This document shows positions 5,848-13,482 of a DNA stretch of 19,668 bases, in pieces (the stretch's first letter is position 1; every line of letters starts with the position of its first letter). The DNA is from QHBQ01 sp038230695 (GTDB lineage Bacteria; Chloroflexota; Chloroflexia; QHBQ01): NCBI GenBank assembly GCA_038230695.1, contig JBBRMT010000068.1, forward strand, positions 1-19,668, given 5' to 3'. A program made the position numbers and the translations under genes. The notes beneath the pieces were generated by a model, which worked only from the letters and a program-made list of their open reading frames with translations, did no database searches and was not told the origin of the DNA.

Positions 5848-7577
5848 AAAGAGGGGACTTTCTGCTGGGTCAGTTGCGGGCTAGGGCCAGGTTCGGTGCG
5901 CTGCACCACGCGACGGCGGGGCGGATAAGCGATAACCGCGATGATCAGCGGTGGGCCAAACATGAAGGCGGCGCGATAATCGAGCGCCCAGATGATGATG
6001 GGCGGCACGTTAGACCATACCAGCCAGAGGAACAGGCTGCTACAGGAGAAGACCACCACCAGTAGGGAGAGCGCGTCGAACTGGCGCAGCGCCACGATGC
6101 CCAGCGGCAGAATCACATACCAGGGCCAGAACCAGAGCGCAGTGAAGATCAACGAATAGAATAGAATCCAGGAGCCGTGGCGCAGAAATGTGCTGAAGTT
6201 ACGCACCCGCCACAGATTCCACGTCATTACTACCACCATCAGCCCCGCGCTGATGTACTTAACATCGTCGTTGATGGGATCTTCAGGGTAGACCGGCCAG
6301 CGTTTCATCTTGTCATAGTAGAAAGCGTTGTATTGGGGATTCTGTCGCTGCAGGTCGGGCAGGGCCAGACGCAGCCATTCCAGGTAGAAGATCTGGGCGG
6401 GCGAGTTGATCATGCGCCGCCCCGATGGGCCATCGGTCAGCGGTTTGAAGGTGTCTGCGCCGTGCCAGTAAGGCAGATAGAAGGCGGTGGCGAGGGCGAG
6501 AAAGATCGCGCCGCTGGCCGCCAGGGTGATCAGCCGGCGCCGCCAGCGCGGCGCTTGCCACAGCAGCAGCAAGCCAAATGGAATGAAGATGAACAGGCTG
6601 GTAAGCTTGAACAGCACGCCCAGGGTCATTGCGGCAACCGCGAGATACGGCCTGCCGCGCAGGTACAGCAGGATGCCCGCCAGCACGCAGGTTAGCGATA
6701 CCATATCGTTGTGGCCGCTGTTGGCAAACTCCAGCATCGCCAGCGGGTTCCAGGCGTAGAGAATAACGCCGAAGGCCCGCCGCTCCGGCTTCCAGCGGCT
6801 GAGGATGGCATAAATGAGAAAGATATTGAGCAGGTGGCCGCCGATGGCGATCAATTTGTAAGCCAACACATAGAGGGGGATATTGGTCTTGACATCGGGG
6901 TTGACCACTTGCACCAGTATAGTTACCCCACGCTCCACGTCAGTCCACAGCGGCCCATAGGCCGAGGTCTGATCGCGCCAGTAGACGTAATCGAGCAGTG
7001 GCGATTTAATCACCTTTTCGGGTACTACCGCCGAGGGGTCGGTGTTGTGCAACTGGGCCATCTGCCCATAGGAGGTGTATAGATATACATCGGTGGATAG
7101 CATCCCCGGCGCAATCCACAGCGGGATGCTCATCACCGCTGTAGTGATCAGGGCAAATGCGAGTATCTTAGTGTCGGGTAGGCGGTGGGCAACGTAGATA
7201 GCCGTGCCGTATAGCGCGGAGAGCAGCAGCAACAGCAACCCGAACTGCCACATTATCCCGATGAATAGTTCATCCTCGCGGATGGGAGACAAAAAGTTGG
7301 GCTTGAGCAATCCGCCCAGCGCCTTGTAGAAGTCGGGCCACAATTGATCCATCAGGGTTGGGATCTGTTGCAGGTTGCTTTGGAACATCATGAAGAAGTA
7401 GATAACGTAGCATAGCAGCATCGCCAGCCATAGCGCCAACAACTGGCGCAAGCTGAAAACAAAGGCTAGCGGCTGCGGCCCAGCCTCGGCCTGTGGCGGG
7501 GTTGCCAATCGCGGTATAGCTTCAGCTTGCGGCGCATCTGGCACGCTAATAATCGTATTGCTAGCAGTTTGCGGCAT
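5727..7577 (-). CDS. Polytopic GT-C type glycosyltransferase (mannosyltransferase-like)
   Basis: A 616-residue integral membrane protein with about 12 hydrophobic segments after a Pro/Ala-rich cytoplasmic N-terminus. After the second or third segment comes 'GMLSTDVYLYTSYGQM' followed by 'NTDPS' and 'SAYGPLW', the acidic first loop typical of polyprenyl-phosphate-sugar-dependent GT-C enzymes such as the mycobacterial alpha-mannosyltransferases. It probably transfers a lipid-linked hexose to an envelope glycan or lipid outside the membrane; the sugar is inferred. Start: ATG 7577 is preferred over in-frame TTG 7586, which lies only 3 nt after a TATAAT. The last 40 or so residues (rich in R, C, W) overlap the PRTase gene out of frame and do not look like a natural C-terminus, so the true end may be near 5850, lost by a small indel. 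Confidence 0.8.
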   Translation of the reverse strand: MPQTASNTIISVPDAPQAEAIPRLATPPQAEAGPQPLAFVFSLRQLLALWLAMLLCYVIYFFMMFQSNLQQIPTLMDQLWPDFYKALGGLLKPNFLSPIREDELFIGIMWQFGLLLLLLSALYGTAIYVAHRLPDTKILAFALITTAVMSIPLWIAPGMLSTDVYLYTSYGQMAQLHNTDPSAVVPEKVIKSPLLDYVYWRDQTSAYGPLWTDVERGVTILVQVVNPDVKTNIPLYVLAYKLIAIGGHLLNIFLIYAILSRWKPERRAFGVILYAWNPLAMLEFANSGHNDMVSLTCVLAGILLYLRGRPYLAVAAMTLGVLFKLTSLFIFIPFGLLLLWQAPRWRRRLITLAASGAIFLALATAFYLPYWHGADTFKPLTDGPSGRRMINSPAQIFYLEWLRLALPDLQRQNPQYNAFYYDKMKRWPVYPEDPINDDVKYISAGLMVVVMTWNLWRVRNFSTFLRHGSWILFYSLIFTALWFWPWYVILPLGIVALRQFDALSLLVVVFSCSSLFLWLVWSNVPPIIIWALDYRAAFMFGPPLIIAVIAYPPRRRVVQRTEPGPSPQLTQQKVPSLCWSTANAAARLILVRLPSTCLNRLKRLRNCLRAWRVTRR

Positions 7578-7589
7578 GATCTTCAACTA

Positions 7590-7618
7590 ATTATATTCCT
7601 CTTGAACTCACCAGATAA
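7590..7618 (-). promoter_or_regulatory. Promoter of the glycosyltransferase operon
   Basis: Minus strand: TTATCT (7618-7613), 17-nt spacer, perfect TATAAT (7595-7590), 12 nt before ATG 7577. The -35 is weak (three of six). The leader would be only about 6 nt. Confidence 0.5.
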
Positions 7619-7708
7619 GCTACATAATTGTCCGCCCGCAGGCGCAAGTATTGTACCACATGACTGCGTTTTTGCGTAGCCTGCTCACGCTGCAAATTGC
7701 GCTGAATC

Positions 7709-7737
7709 TTGCATAAGCGTGCAGCAGCGAGTATAAT
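7709..7737 (+). promoter_or_regulatory. Strong promoter of a leaderless lipid kinase gene
   Basis: TTGCAT (7709-7714), 17-nt spacer, TATAAT (7732-7737), then only 7 nt (CGGCGGC) before ATG 7745. Transcription would begin at or next to the A of the start codon. Confidence 0.7.
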
Positions 7738-7744
7738 CGGCGGC

Positions 7745-8719
7745 ATGAACGAAGAACTACGTGCGATGTTTATCATCAACCCCACCAGTGGTGGCGGTCG
7801 CGCTCTGAAGCAGTGGCCGATAGCCGATGCCTACCTGCGTAACCAACGCAACCTGCCATTCAGCTACCAGTATGCCTTCACCACCGCCCCTGGCGAGGCG
7901 GCGCGGCTAGCAACCGATGCGGCCATCGCGGGCTATCGCCTGGTGGTGGCAGTGGGCGGCGATGGCACCATCAACGAGGTGGTCAACGGCCTGTTTGGCA
8001 GCGGCCCACCGCCCGCCGACTTGCAACTAGGCGTGGTGCAGGCGGGGCGGGGCAGCGACTTTGGCCGCACCGTAGGCGTGCCAAGCGATATGCGCGAGGC
8101 GTTGGCCCGCCTGATCAGCGGGCGCACCCAGCAGTTGGATATTGGCCGTATGACATACTACGCAGGACGACGCGGCCAGGATGCAAGCAATCAGCATACC
8201 CGCTACTTTGCCAACGTCGCCGGGGTGGGCTTCGATGCCGAAGTTGCTGTCCGCGCCGACCGAGGCCGCCAGGCGATGGGCCGCATGTTGGGCGGCAGCA
8301 TCCCTTACCTGACCGCGCTGGGTCTGTCGCTGGTGCGTTACCGTAACCGTCGCGTGGTGGTCGAGGCCGACGGCGTAATCCTGCCCACCCCTGCGCCGGT
8401 CTACAGTGTGGTGGTGGCAAACTGCCAGTTCTTCGGCGGGGGGATGCGCGTCGCCCCCGATGCCGACCCCGCCGATGGGCTGTTCGATGTGGTCATCCTC
8501 GGCAACTTCGGCAAGCTGGAGGTGGTGCGCGAGTTGCCCAAGCTGTACGAGGGTTCGCACCTCAGCCTGGCGAAAGTGAGCGTCACCCGCGCCCGCCATG
8601 TGGTCGTCCGCTCTGCCGACTCGCATCGCCGCCTCATCGCCCAGGTGGATGGCGAGGTGGCTGGGCGCACCCCCATCACCTTCGACCTGCTGCCTTCCGC
8701 GCTTACCCTGCGGGTTTGA
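7745..8719 (+). CDS. Diacylglycerol kinase family lipid kinase
   Basis: A 324-residue cytosolic or membrane-associated kinase of the DAGK/YegS family, which phosphorylates diacylglycerol, sphingoid or related lipids using ATP. Visible motifs: first strand 'MFIINPTSGGGR' (8-19), the nucleotide-binding signature G-G-D-G-T-I-N-E-V-V-N-G (71-82), 'QAGRGSDFGRTVG' (99-111, in place of the common P.GTGNDFAR), 'NVAGVGFDAEV', 'CQFFGGGMRVAPDADPADGLFDVV', and C-terminal 'AQVDGEVAGRTPITFDLLP', all as in the family. ATG 7745 is chosen because the in-frame TTG at 7709 lies on the -35 of the promoter. No Shine-Dalgarno room exists, so a leaderless mRNA is likely. It is divergent from the glycosyltransferase operon. 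Confidence 0.93.
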   Translation: MNEELRAMFIINPTSGGGRALKQWPIADAYLRNQRNLPFSYQYAFTTAPGEAARLATDAAIAGYRLVVAVGGDGTINEVVNGLFGSGPPPADLQLGVVQAGRGSDFGRTVGVPSDMREALARLISGRTQQLDIGRMTYYAGRRGQDASNQHTRYFANVAGVGFDAEVAVRADRGRQAMGRMLGGSIPYLTALGLSLVRYRNRRVVVEADGVILPTPAPVYSVVVANCQFFGGGMRVAPDADPADGLFDVVILGNFGKLEVVRELPKLYEGSHLSLAKVSVTRARHVVVRSADSHRRLIAQVDGEVAGRTPITFDLLPSALTLRV

Positions 8720-8721
8720 GC

Positions 8722-8749
8722 GATTGCAGATTGCAGATTGCAGATTATA
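8722..8749. repeat. Heptamer array just after the lipid kinase stop
   Basis: Three exact GATTGCA units (8722-8742) plus a degenerate fourth (GATTATA), starting 3 nt after the TGA. Confidence 0.8.
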
Positions 8750-8779
8750 ATGTTGTCTCCCCTCCCGCTAGGTTAAACC

Positions 8780-8788
8780 TTATCCACA
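8780..8788 (+). other. Perfect DnaA box sequence
   Basis: TTATCCACA, identical to the consensus DnaA box, next to the palindrome AGGTTAAACCT (8770-8780). A single box is not evidence of an origin. Confidence 0.35.
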
Positions 8789-8829
8789 AATAAAATGTCC
8801 AATAGGGGAATGTCGCAAGCTAGCAGGCG

Positions 8830-9081
8830 GCTTGCCGAGTTACTGGGGGTTGGGGGCGCAGCCCTTAGTTGCAGTGCTACAAAGGTTTATCGTCTGCTTA
8901 CCGTCCGCCAGGTTAGTAGCGCGGGTTGGAGCTATAGCCTTGCCACCCTTTGCTCCTATTCATCTTGGCCGACCGTTAGTCGCACAGCTGCTACCAGCAT
9001 TGGCGCATTTACTCTTTCGATAAGCATTGAAGCATTTGCCAGCACGGAGCTACGCTCCCAACCCGCAGAAACTCGGCGAGC
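8830..9081. repeat. Divergent inverted repeat pair, 63-nt arms
   Basis: 8830-8892 and the reverse complement of 9018-9081 align along their length: GCTTGCCGAGTTACTG against GCTCGCCGAGTTTCTG, then GGTTGGGGGCGCAGC against GGTTGGGAGCGTAGC, ending in TTATCG. The spacer is 125 nt and holds a further partial copy (GCGGGTTGGAGCTATAGC). It could be a degenerate non-autonomous element; no transposase is present. Confidence 0.6.
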
Positions 9082-9176
9082 GGCGGGCTTTCCCCACCAC
9101 AACTGCCCTTCAACATTCGGGAAAGAGTGGGATGGTCCACCCAACTTGCCCTACGCCCCTTGCTATAGCAAATAAA

Positions 9177-9203
9177 ATGCCCCTGCTCTGTTGGCAGGGG
9201 CAT
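9177..9203 (-). terminator. Rho-independent terminator of the second sigma/anti-sigma unit
   Basis: A 10-bp perfect stem (ATGCCCCTGC 9177-9186 with GCAGGGGCAT 9194-9203) with a 7-nt loop. On the minus strand it is followed by TTTATTTGC. It lies about 30 nt after the stop of the anti-sigma gene. Confidence 0.85.
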
Positions 9204-9231
9204 CGTTGCCTTGCGGGGCGATTATATCATA

Positions 9232-10890
9232 TTATCGGCTGGCCGAGCAGCCGATCAACTGACCCTGCGTGGGCAGCACCTTAGCCGCGCCGCCACTAAG
9301 CGGTTGGGCGACAAGCTGGGTTTGCTGCTGGCCCTTGCTATCGTTGCTGATGGTTTGGTAGAAGACAGTTGCGCCGCACACTTGCATCGCGCTTACGGCC
9401 ACATTGCTATCTCCATCGGGGGCTTTCACCTGCGCCACCGAGTTGTCAATCGGGGTACGCAGACCAGCACGACGGATTTCCAGGCTACCCGGCTGCTTGC
9501 CAGTCTCGATGTAGAGCAGGCTGCTGTCGTCTGCGGGTTCGGCGAATATACCTTGATTAGCAAGTTCATCGGTATGCGTGTAGTATATATGCACACCTAC
9601 GTCCAGCCTTGCCAATACGCTATAGGTGCCGGTTTTAACATCATATTTAAGCAGGAGATCACCGGCTTGTTTGTTAGGTGTAGCATCAGGACTGTAGCTG
9701 GCCGCATAGATAAATTGCCCTGACTTATCCATCCAAGGATGATCAATAAGGTCGTAGTTCGACTTTAGATCCTTGGCAGGTTGGCCGTTGGGGCTGATTG
9801 TATATAGCCTTTCCCCAGTCTGGCCCTCACCCGCGCTTCCCATATAGATAAAGCCGTCTACGCCCCAGCCAATCAGATCGCTTATGCAGCATCCCATCTT
9901 AGGCAATGGTGGAGAGGATGGGGATGGTATAGTCGAAGTAGTTGCGCCAGTGGTGATATCAAGCACGCCCTGTGCCTCGCTTCCATCGAAGTTGAGGGCA
10001 TTGTAAGCCACCTGCTTATCGTCAAGGGAGAAGCTAGCTGATGGCGCATACTTGTATGCGTAAGCGTAGTTGGGGTTGCTGCTCGGCGCAGGCATATCCA
10101 CACTGGCAATTACTTGCCTGGCCATGAGGTTGTAAATCTGAAGTTTTACCTTGCCCCCTATCTCGGTGCTGTAGGCTACCAGGCGACCATCATGGGAGAC
10201 TACTGGCCTGGCCTCACTGACGAGCTTATCGGGCGGAGTGGCAATTGTCTGGGTCATGCCTGCGCTATCCACACTGGTGAAGACCAGGTTGGTGGATGAC
10301 TCAGCGGGGCTGGCCTGCACTGGCTGCACCATCAGGGCGCTGGGCAGTGGGGTGCCAACGGCGACCGGCATCAGCGTCTGGGTTCCCAACGCAATCGGAT
10401 TATCTATCGCCGGGGTGATCGAGGCTGGCACGCCTGCGGTGGGGCTGGCAAGCGCGGGCGTAGCCGGTGGCAGCAGCCCGCGACCACTGAGCATCAAGCC
10501 CAACGCGCCCGCGAAAGCGGCCAGCATCGCCAGCGCAGCCATACTGCTAGCCAGGCGCGGGGCGCGGTTCGTCACTCCGGCCATCCGTACCGGCTTGAGG
10601 CTACGCTTGTCGGCCTCGGATGCGGCGATGGCGTTCATTACCGCAGCGTGGACACGGGGCGAGGCGGGCGGATTGGGCAGAGACTTGATTTGCTGGTCGA
10701 AGAGGGAATAGGAATTGAGGAGGGCGGTGCAATAGGAGCAGGCGGCGAGGTGTTGTTCGAGGCTGGCACTATCACTAGGGGAAAGGGTATGACTCAGGTA
10801 ATCACTGATGCGCCGCGCATTAGTCTGACACGCAGGCGTAGGCGGTGTAGTATACCAACCAGGATTGTTGTGATTGTGATTACCAGTCAT
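9232..10890 (-). CDS. Zinc-finger anti-sigma factor with beta-propeller-like exterior
   Basis: A 552-residue protein. The cytoplasmic N-terminus (about 21-60) has a zinc-associated anti-sigma motif H-x3-C-x2-C (His47, Cys51, Cys54) in 'ISDYLSHTLSPSDSASLEQH' and the following residues. A membrane segment runs about 115-137. The exterior (about 195-552) is made of repeated short strands of the type 'GRLVAYSTEIGGKVKLQIYNL', 'ASFSLDDKQVAYNALNFDG', 'WMDKSGQFIYAASYSPD', resembling TolB/WD40-like propellers. That is a much larger sensor than usual anti-sigma factors carry. It follows the second ECF sigma gene by 62 nt on the same strand and ends before a strong terminator. It likely sequesters that sigma factor and senses a polymer or ligand at the cell surface; the ligand is unknown. 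Confidence 0.8.
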   Translation of the reverse strand: MTGNHNHNNPGWYTTPPTPACQTNARRISDYLSHTLSPSDSASLEQHLAACSYCTALLNSYSLFDQQIKSLPNPPASPRVHAAVMNAIAASEADKRSLKPVRMAGVTNRAPRLASSMAALAMLAAFAGALGLMLSGRGLLPPATPALASPTAGVPASITPAIDNPIALGTQTLMPVAVGTPLPSALMVQPVQASPAESSTNLVFTSVDSAGMTQTIATPPDKLVSEARPVVSHDGRLVAYSTEIGGKVKLQIYNLMARQVIASVDMPAPSSNPNYAYAYKYAPSASFSLDDKQVAYNALNFDGSEAQGVLDITTGATTSTIPSPSSPPLPKMGCCISDLIGWGVDGFIYMGSAGEGQTGERLYTISPNGQPAKDLKSNYDLIDHPWMDKSGQFIYAASYSPDATPNKQAGDLLLKYDVKTGTYSVLARLDVGVHIYYTHTDELANQGIFAEPADDSSLLYIETGKQPGSLEIRRAGLRTPIDNSVAQVKAPDGDSNVAVSAMQVCGATVFYQTISNDSKGQQQTQLVAQPLSGGAAKVLPTQGQLIGCSASR

Positions 10891-10952
10891 GGTTTACCTT
10901 ATACGTGGGAGCAAGCCATTTGGTTTGCCCGTCGCGCTACTGCCTGTCCGTT

Positions 10953-11654
10953 TTACCGACTGCTTCGACTCTCATCCTCTTGCTGTAGGCGCAAGTACGC
11001 CTCTCTGAACGCCTGACGGGCGCGAAAGAGGCGTGTCTTCACAGCTGCTTCGGTGCTGCTGGTGATCTGGGCAATCTCAGCGATGGAGAAGCCCTCATGA
11101 ATGTGCAATAGCAAACTGGTACGCTGTTCAGGGGTTATTATAGAGAGCGCACGCTGCACCATCTCTGCATCTTCGTTCTGTTGCGCTGGATCAGCAGTCA
11201 CGCCCAACCCAGCGGTAGAATGACCTCCCCCAAAGCCATCCGACCGCCGAGCGGACGTGGCAGAAGAAGAAGAGAGAAAGGGAAGCAAGTTTGCTAGCGG
11301 TACCCACGATACAATCCGACGGCGGCGCAACGAATTGCGGGCCACATTGGTCGCTATGGTATAGAGCCAGGCGACCGTATTGCTATCGGGGCGGAGCCGA
11401 TCGTATGCTTGATAGGCTCGGATGAAAGTGTCTTGCGCGAGATCCTCGGCCAGGTCAGGGTCGCCAACGATGCGGTAGATGTAACCGACAATCGTGCGTT
11501 GGTAGCGCTCAAGCAGTTCATTAAAGCTGGCGAACTGCTCTGGCGCGGGCGCAACGTTGGTGTTATCGTCATCCGCAGCGAGGAGGTCGAGCTTGCCATC
11601 GCTGCTTGCCACCACGCCCTCCCGGTTTCCTGCGCTCATATCACTCTCTAACAT
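10953..11654 (-). CDS. ECF RNA polymerase sigma factor (second of three)
   Basis: A 233-residue ECF sigma factor. A loosely conserved N-terminus of about 40 residues precedes region 2 ('FNELLERYQRTIVGYIYRIVG', 'DLAEDLAQDTFIRAYQAYDRL', 'AWLYTIATNVARNSLRRRR', about 44-113). A long Ser/Gly-rich linker (about 125-162) leads to region 4 (about 165-223: 'ITPEQRTSLLLHIHEGFSIAEIAQITSSTEAAVKTRLFRAR'). ATG 11654 is used here; an in-frame ATG at 11639 with GAGAG just upstream is an alternative that removes five residues. Upstream lies a TGTAACC box (11685-11679) and two 10-bp direct repeats, consistent with regulated or self-driven expression. The zinc-finger anti-sigma gene follows after 62 nt. Confidence 0.92.
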   Translation of the reverse strand: MLESDMSAGNREGVVASSDGKLDLLAADDDNTNVAPAPEQFASFNELLERYQRTIVGYIYRIVGDPDLAEDLAQDTFIRAYQAYDRLRPDSNTVAWLYTIATNVARNSLRRRRIVSWVPLANLLPFLSSSSATSARRSDGFGGGHSTAGLGVTADPAQQNEDAEMVQRALSIITPEQRTSLLLHIHEGFSIAEIAQITSSTEAAVKTRLFRARQAFREAYLRLQQEDESRSSR

Positions 11655-11678
11655 ATATAAAACCTGGCGTTGCCAAAA

Positions 11679-11716
11679 GGTTACACTGATTTCTGCGAGT
11701 TTTCGACGAGTTTTCG
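11679..11716 (-). promoter_or_regulatory. Candidate control region of the second sigma factor
   Basis: Minus strand: TGTAACC (11685-11679), an ECF-type -35-like box, 25 nt before ATG 11654. Immediately upstream, CGAGTTTTCG occurs twice (11696-11705 and 11707-11716) at an 11-nt period, placing both on one helix face, a usual activator arrangement. The -10 is not clear. Confidence 0.35.
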
Positions 11717-11718
11717 GG

Positions 11719-13350
11719 CTACTGGCAAATGGCGTGAACGCTGTCCACCCCTAGCAAGCCCAGTAGCACATCGTTGGGGGGTTGGTTCTCCGAGTGATAC
11801 TCGAACCGCGCTCGCTCGAAGTATTGCACTGTGTAGGTTCGCCCATCGGTGGGGCTGACCTCGGAGATCTCATCAGTGAGCGGGTAGCCGAACTGGGTCA
11901 GACCGCCGTAGACCTGCCAGTAGTTGAGGAAGCCGCCTTGCAATACGTGCTGGGTTTCGGGGAAGTAACGCTGGGTGTTGGTATTGGGTACAGGGTCGTG
12001 GGGCGGTGCGAAACTGTCGCCCAACGCCTGCACTCCCAGCAAGCCGAGCAGCACATCGTAAGGCGGCTGGTTCTCAGAATGATACTCGAAGCGGTTGCGC
12101 TCGAAGTATTGCACCGTGTAGGGGCGGCCATCGGTGGGGCTGATCTCGGTGTGTTCCTCAGTCAATGGGTAGCCGTATATCGCCAGACCACCGTGTTGCT
12201 GCCAGTAGCTTAGGAAGCGGCCCGCCAGCGAATGGCCGGTTTGCGCGAAGTAAACACGGTCGGGGGTATTGGGGAAGGAGGGGATCTGGGCGCAGCCGTT
12301 GCCACCTCCACCACCTCCGCCCCCACCTCCGCCGTGTGCCAGCAGCGGCCAGAGCGCGGGATCCTCGTCGCCCAGCCGCCACATGGCGATGCCGCTGAAA
12401 TTGTACTGCTGGATCGCATCCAGCTTGGCGCTGATGCTGGAGGCGTTCTCGTACCAGACCTCGTGCTGGTTGCCGTTGTCGTCGGTGTAGGTCATCCAGG
12501 GCGACTTATAAGTGTCGGCGAAGCCGCTCTGCCCGCCGTATTGTTGCTGCAGACTGCGAACCTGGTCGTAGTGAACGGAGCTGGCCTGGGCGTGGGTGGT
12601 TTTATTCCAGTCGAGACCATAGAGGTCAATCCCCCATAGCACCTTCGCGGGCGGGATGCGGCTGTTGGTGTAGGCGGCAATGCTACTTACCCAGCCGACT
12701 GCGGCGATCGGCCCGGGGCTGCCGCCACTGTAGTGTTGGTCGTAAGCCATGATCGCCGCATAGTCGAGGATACTGCCCAGCGCGGCGTAGTCATACACCC
12801 CGAAGTATCCGCCGTCCTGCGACTTGGCCGACAGATCCATGCTGATTAGCTTGTTTTGGGCGTGCAGGCGACTAGCCAGCCGCGCGGCGAAGTCGGTATA
12901 GAGGGCAGTATCGGTGGATAGCAGCGCCTCGAAGTCCACATTGATGCCATCGTAATTGCCGTCCATCACCAGATGGTAGAGCTTGTCAATCAACGCATCG
13001 CGCCGAGCAGGGTCAGCAATCAGGGCGTGGAAGCCTTGATGCCCCACCAGGTTCTGCACCATAGGCAAATTTTTGACATGGTTGGCCCGCAGCAGATTGT
13101 CCACATTTGCCTGCGCGTTGCCAATGATGTTGCCATTGCCGTCCAGCTTATAGTACCAGGGCGAAACGATGTCCAGGTTGCCGATATTAGCGCTGAGGCT
13201 GTCGAACGATTTGCTATCGTAGGTTACATACCAGCCCCAGCGTAGCCCCACTGAGGCGGCATGGGCGGCGGGGGGTTGGATCGCCGCTGGAAGCAACATA
13301 ACAAGCAATAGGACGATTATAGCAGTGACAAAGCGGGGCGAACGTAGCAT
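11719..13350 (-). CDS. Secreted glycoside hydrolase family 18 protein with two C-terminal repeats
   Basis: A 543-residue exported protein. A signal peptide (about 1-31, hydrophobic core 'IIVLLLVMLL', cleavage near 'AHA-AS') is followed by a GH18 TIM barrel (about 35-338). The catalytic motif is 'YDGINVDFEAL': Asp139 and Glu141 match the D-x-D-x-E core (first Asp at 134 with spacing as in spore-lytic/YaaH-like GH18). Also visible are 'MAYDQHY' and 'GIAMWRLGDEDP' at the barrel end. An 11-glycine linker (340-350) leads to two about 80-residue repeats (about 359-441 and 459-541) with 'GYPLT', 'SPTDGR', 'YTVQYFER', 'RFEYHSENQPP', 'DVLLGLLGV'. The barrel likely cleaves a beta-1,4 amino-sugar polymer such as peptidoglycan or chitin. 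AAGGAG 8 nt before ATG 13350 fixes the start. Confidence 0.9.
   Translation of the reverse strand: MLRSPRFVTAIIVLLLVMLLPAAIQPPAAHAASVGLRWGWYVTYDSKSFDSLSANIGNLDIVSPWYYKLDGNGNIIGNAQANVDNLLRANHVKNLPMVQNLVGHQGFHALIADPARRDALIDKLYHLVMDGNYDGINVDFEALLSTDTALYTDFAARLASRLHAQNKLISMDLSAKSQDGGYFGVYDYAALGSILDYAAIMAYDQHYSGGSPGPIAAVGWVSSIAAYTNSRIPPAKVLWGIDLYGLDWNKTTHAQASSVHYDQVRSLQQQYGGQSGFADTYKSPWMTYTDDNGNQHEVWYENASSISAKLDAIQQYNFSGIAMWRLGDEDPALWPLLAHGGGGGGGGGGGNGCAQIPSFPNTPDRVYFAQTGHSLAGRFLSYWQQHGGLAIYGYPLTEEHTEISPTDGRPYTVQYFERNRFEYHSENQPPYDVLLGLLGVQALGDSFAPPHDPVPNTNTQRYFPETQHVLQGGFLNYWQVYGGLTQFGYPLTDEISEVSPTDGRTYTVQYFERARFEYHSENQPPNDVLLGLLGVDSVHAICQ
11728..12276 (-). repeat. Tandem protein-domain duplication in the GH18 gene
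   Basis: Two codirectional units of about 250 nt (roughly 12276-12028 and 11976-11728) that encode near-identical cores (YTVQYFER.RFEYHSENQPP.DVLLGLLGV). This C-terminal repeat is familiar from secreted Chloroflexota proteins and probably binds the envelope or a glycan. Confidence 0.85.
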
Positions 13351-13374
13351 TCCGAAGTCTCCTTAGCGAGTGTG

Positions 13375-13395
13375 GAAGGTAGAAGGTAGAAGGTA
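13375..13395. repeat. Heptamer array upstream of the GH18 gene
   Basis: Three exact GAAGGTA units, 25 nt upstream of ATG 13350, on the 5' side of the ribosome binding site. Confidence 0.75.
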
Positions 13396-13445
13396 GCCCA
13401 TTTATGCGAAATATTGGAGGGCTGCGCTTACCCAGGGTTGATTAT

Positions 13446-13468
13446 GTAGGGGCGGGTTGCGCTCGCCC
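13446..13468. repeat. Dispersed palindrome of the GTAGGGGCG family
   Basis: GTAGGGGCGGGTTGCGCTCG followed by CCC. The same sequence is found inverted at 18923-18945, and related copies at 2483-2506, 2560-2583 and 16846-16869. Confidence 0.7.
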
Positions 13469-13482
13469 TGGCGCAATTTATC

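Larger units (their letters stand above)
8720..9231. other. Repeat-rich non-coding interval of about 510 nt
   Basis: Between the lipid kinase and the convergent anti-sigma gene. It contains a heptamer array, a TATAAT, a perfect DnaA box, a pair of inverted 63-nt repeats and a terminator. Open frames here (for example 8795-9175 plus) have no recognisable domain and no coding-like composition. No RNase P, tmRNA or 6S signature was recognised. Confidence 0.6.

Noticed and set aside
6177..6695. A 172-codon plus-strand frame over the glycosyltransferase
   Set aside because: Opposite strand of a polytopic membrane protein; Gln/Arg-rich and domain-free.
7709..7744. TTG at 7709 as an N-terminal extension of the lipid kinase
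   Set aside because: The TTG is part of the -35 and the extension would lie upstream of the transcription start; the family starts near MNEELRAMFIINP.
8027..8626. A 199-codon minus-strand frame over the lipid kinase
   Set aside because: Antisense to a gene with complete DAGK motifs; His/Gln/Ala-rich composition typical of shadow frames.
8795..9175. A 126-codon plus-strand frame in the interval after the lipid kinase
   Set aside because: It spans both inverted repeat arms, shows no domain and no good ribosome binding site; better explained as repeat DNA.
8752..9203. RNase P RNA, tmRNA or 6S RNA in the long gap
   Set aside because: The conserved core motifs of these RNAs were looked for on both strands and not seen.
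12301..12333. Polyglycine-coding run as a frameshift or assembly error
   Set aside because: The frame stays open across it and the sections either side fit one GH18 protein with linker, common in secreted proteins.
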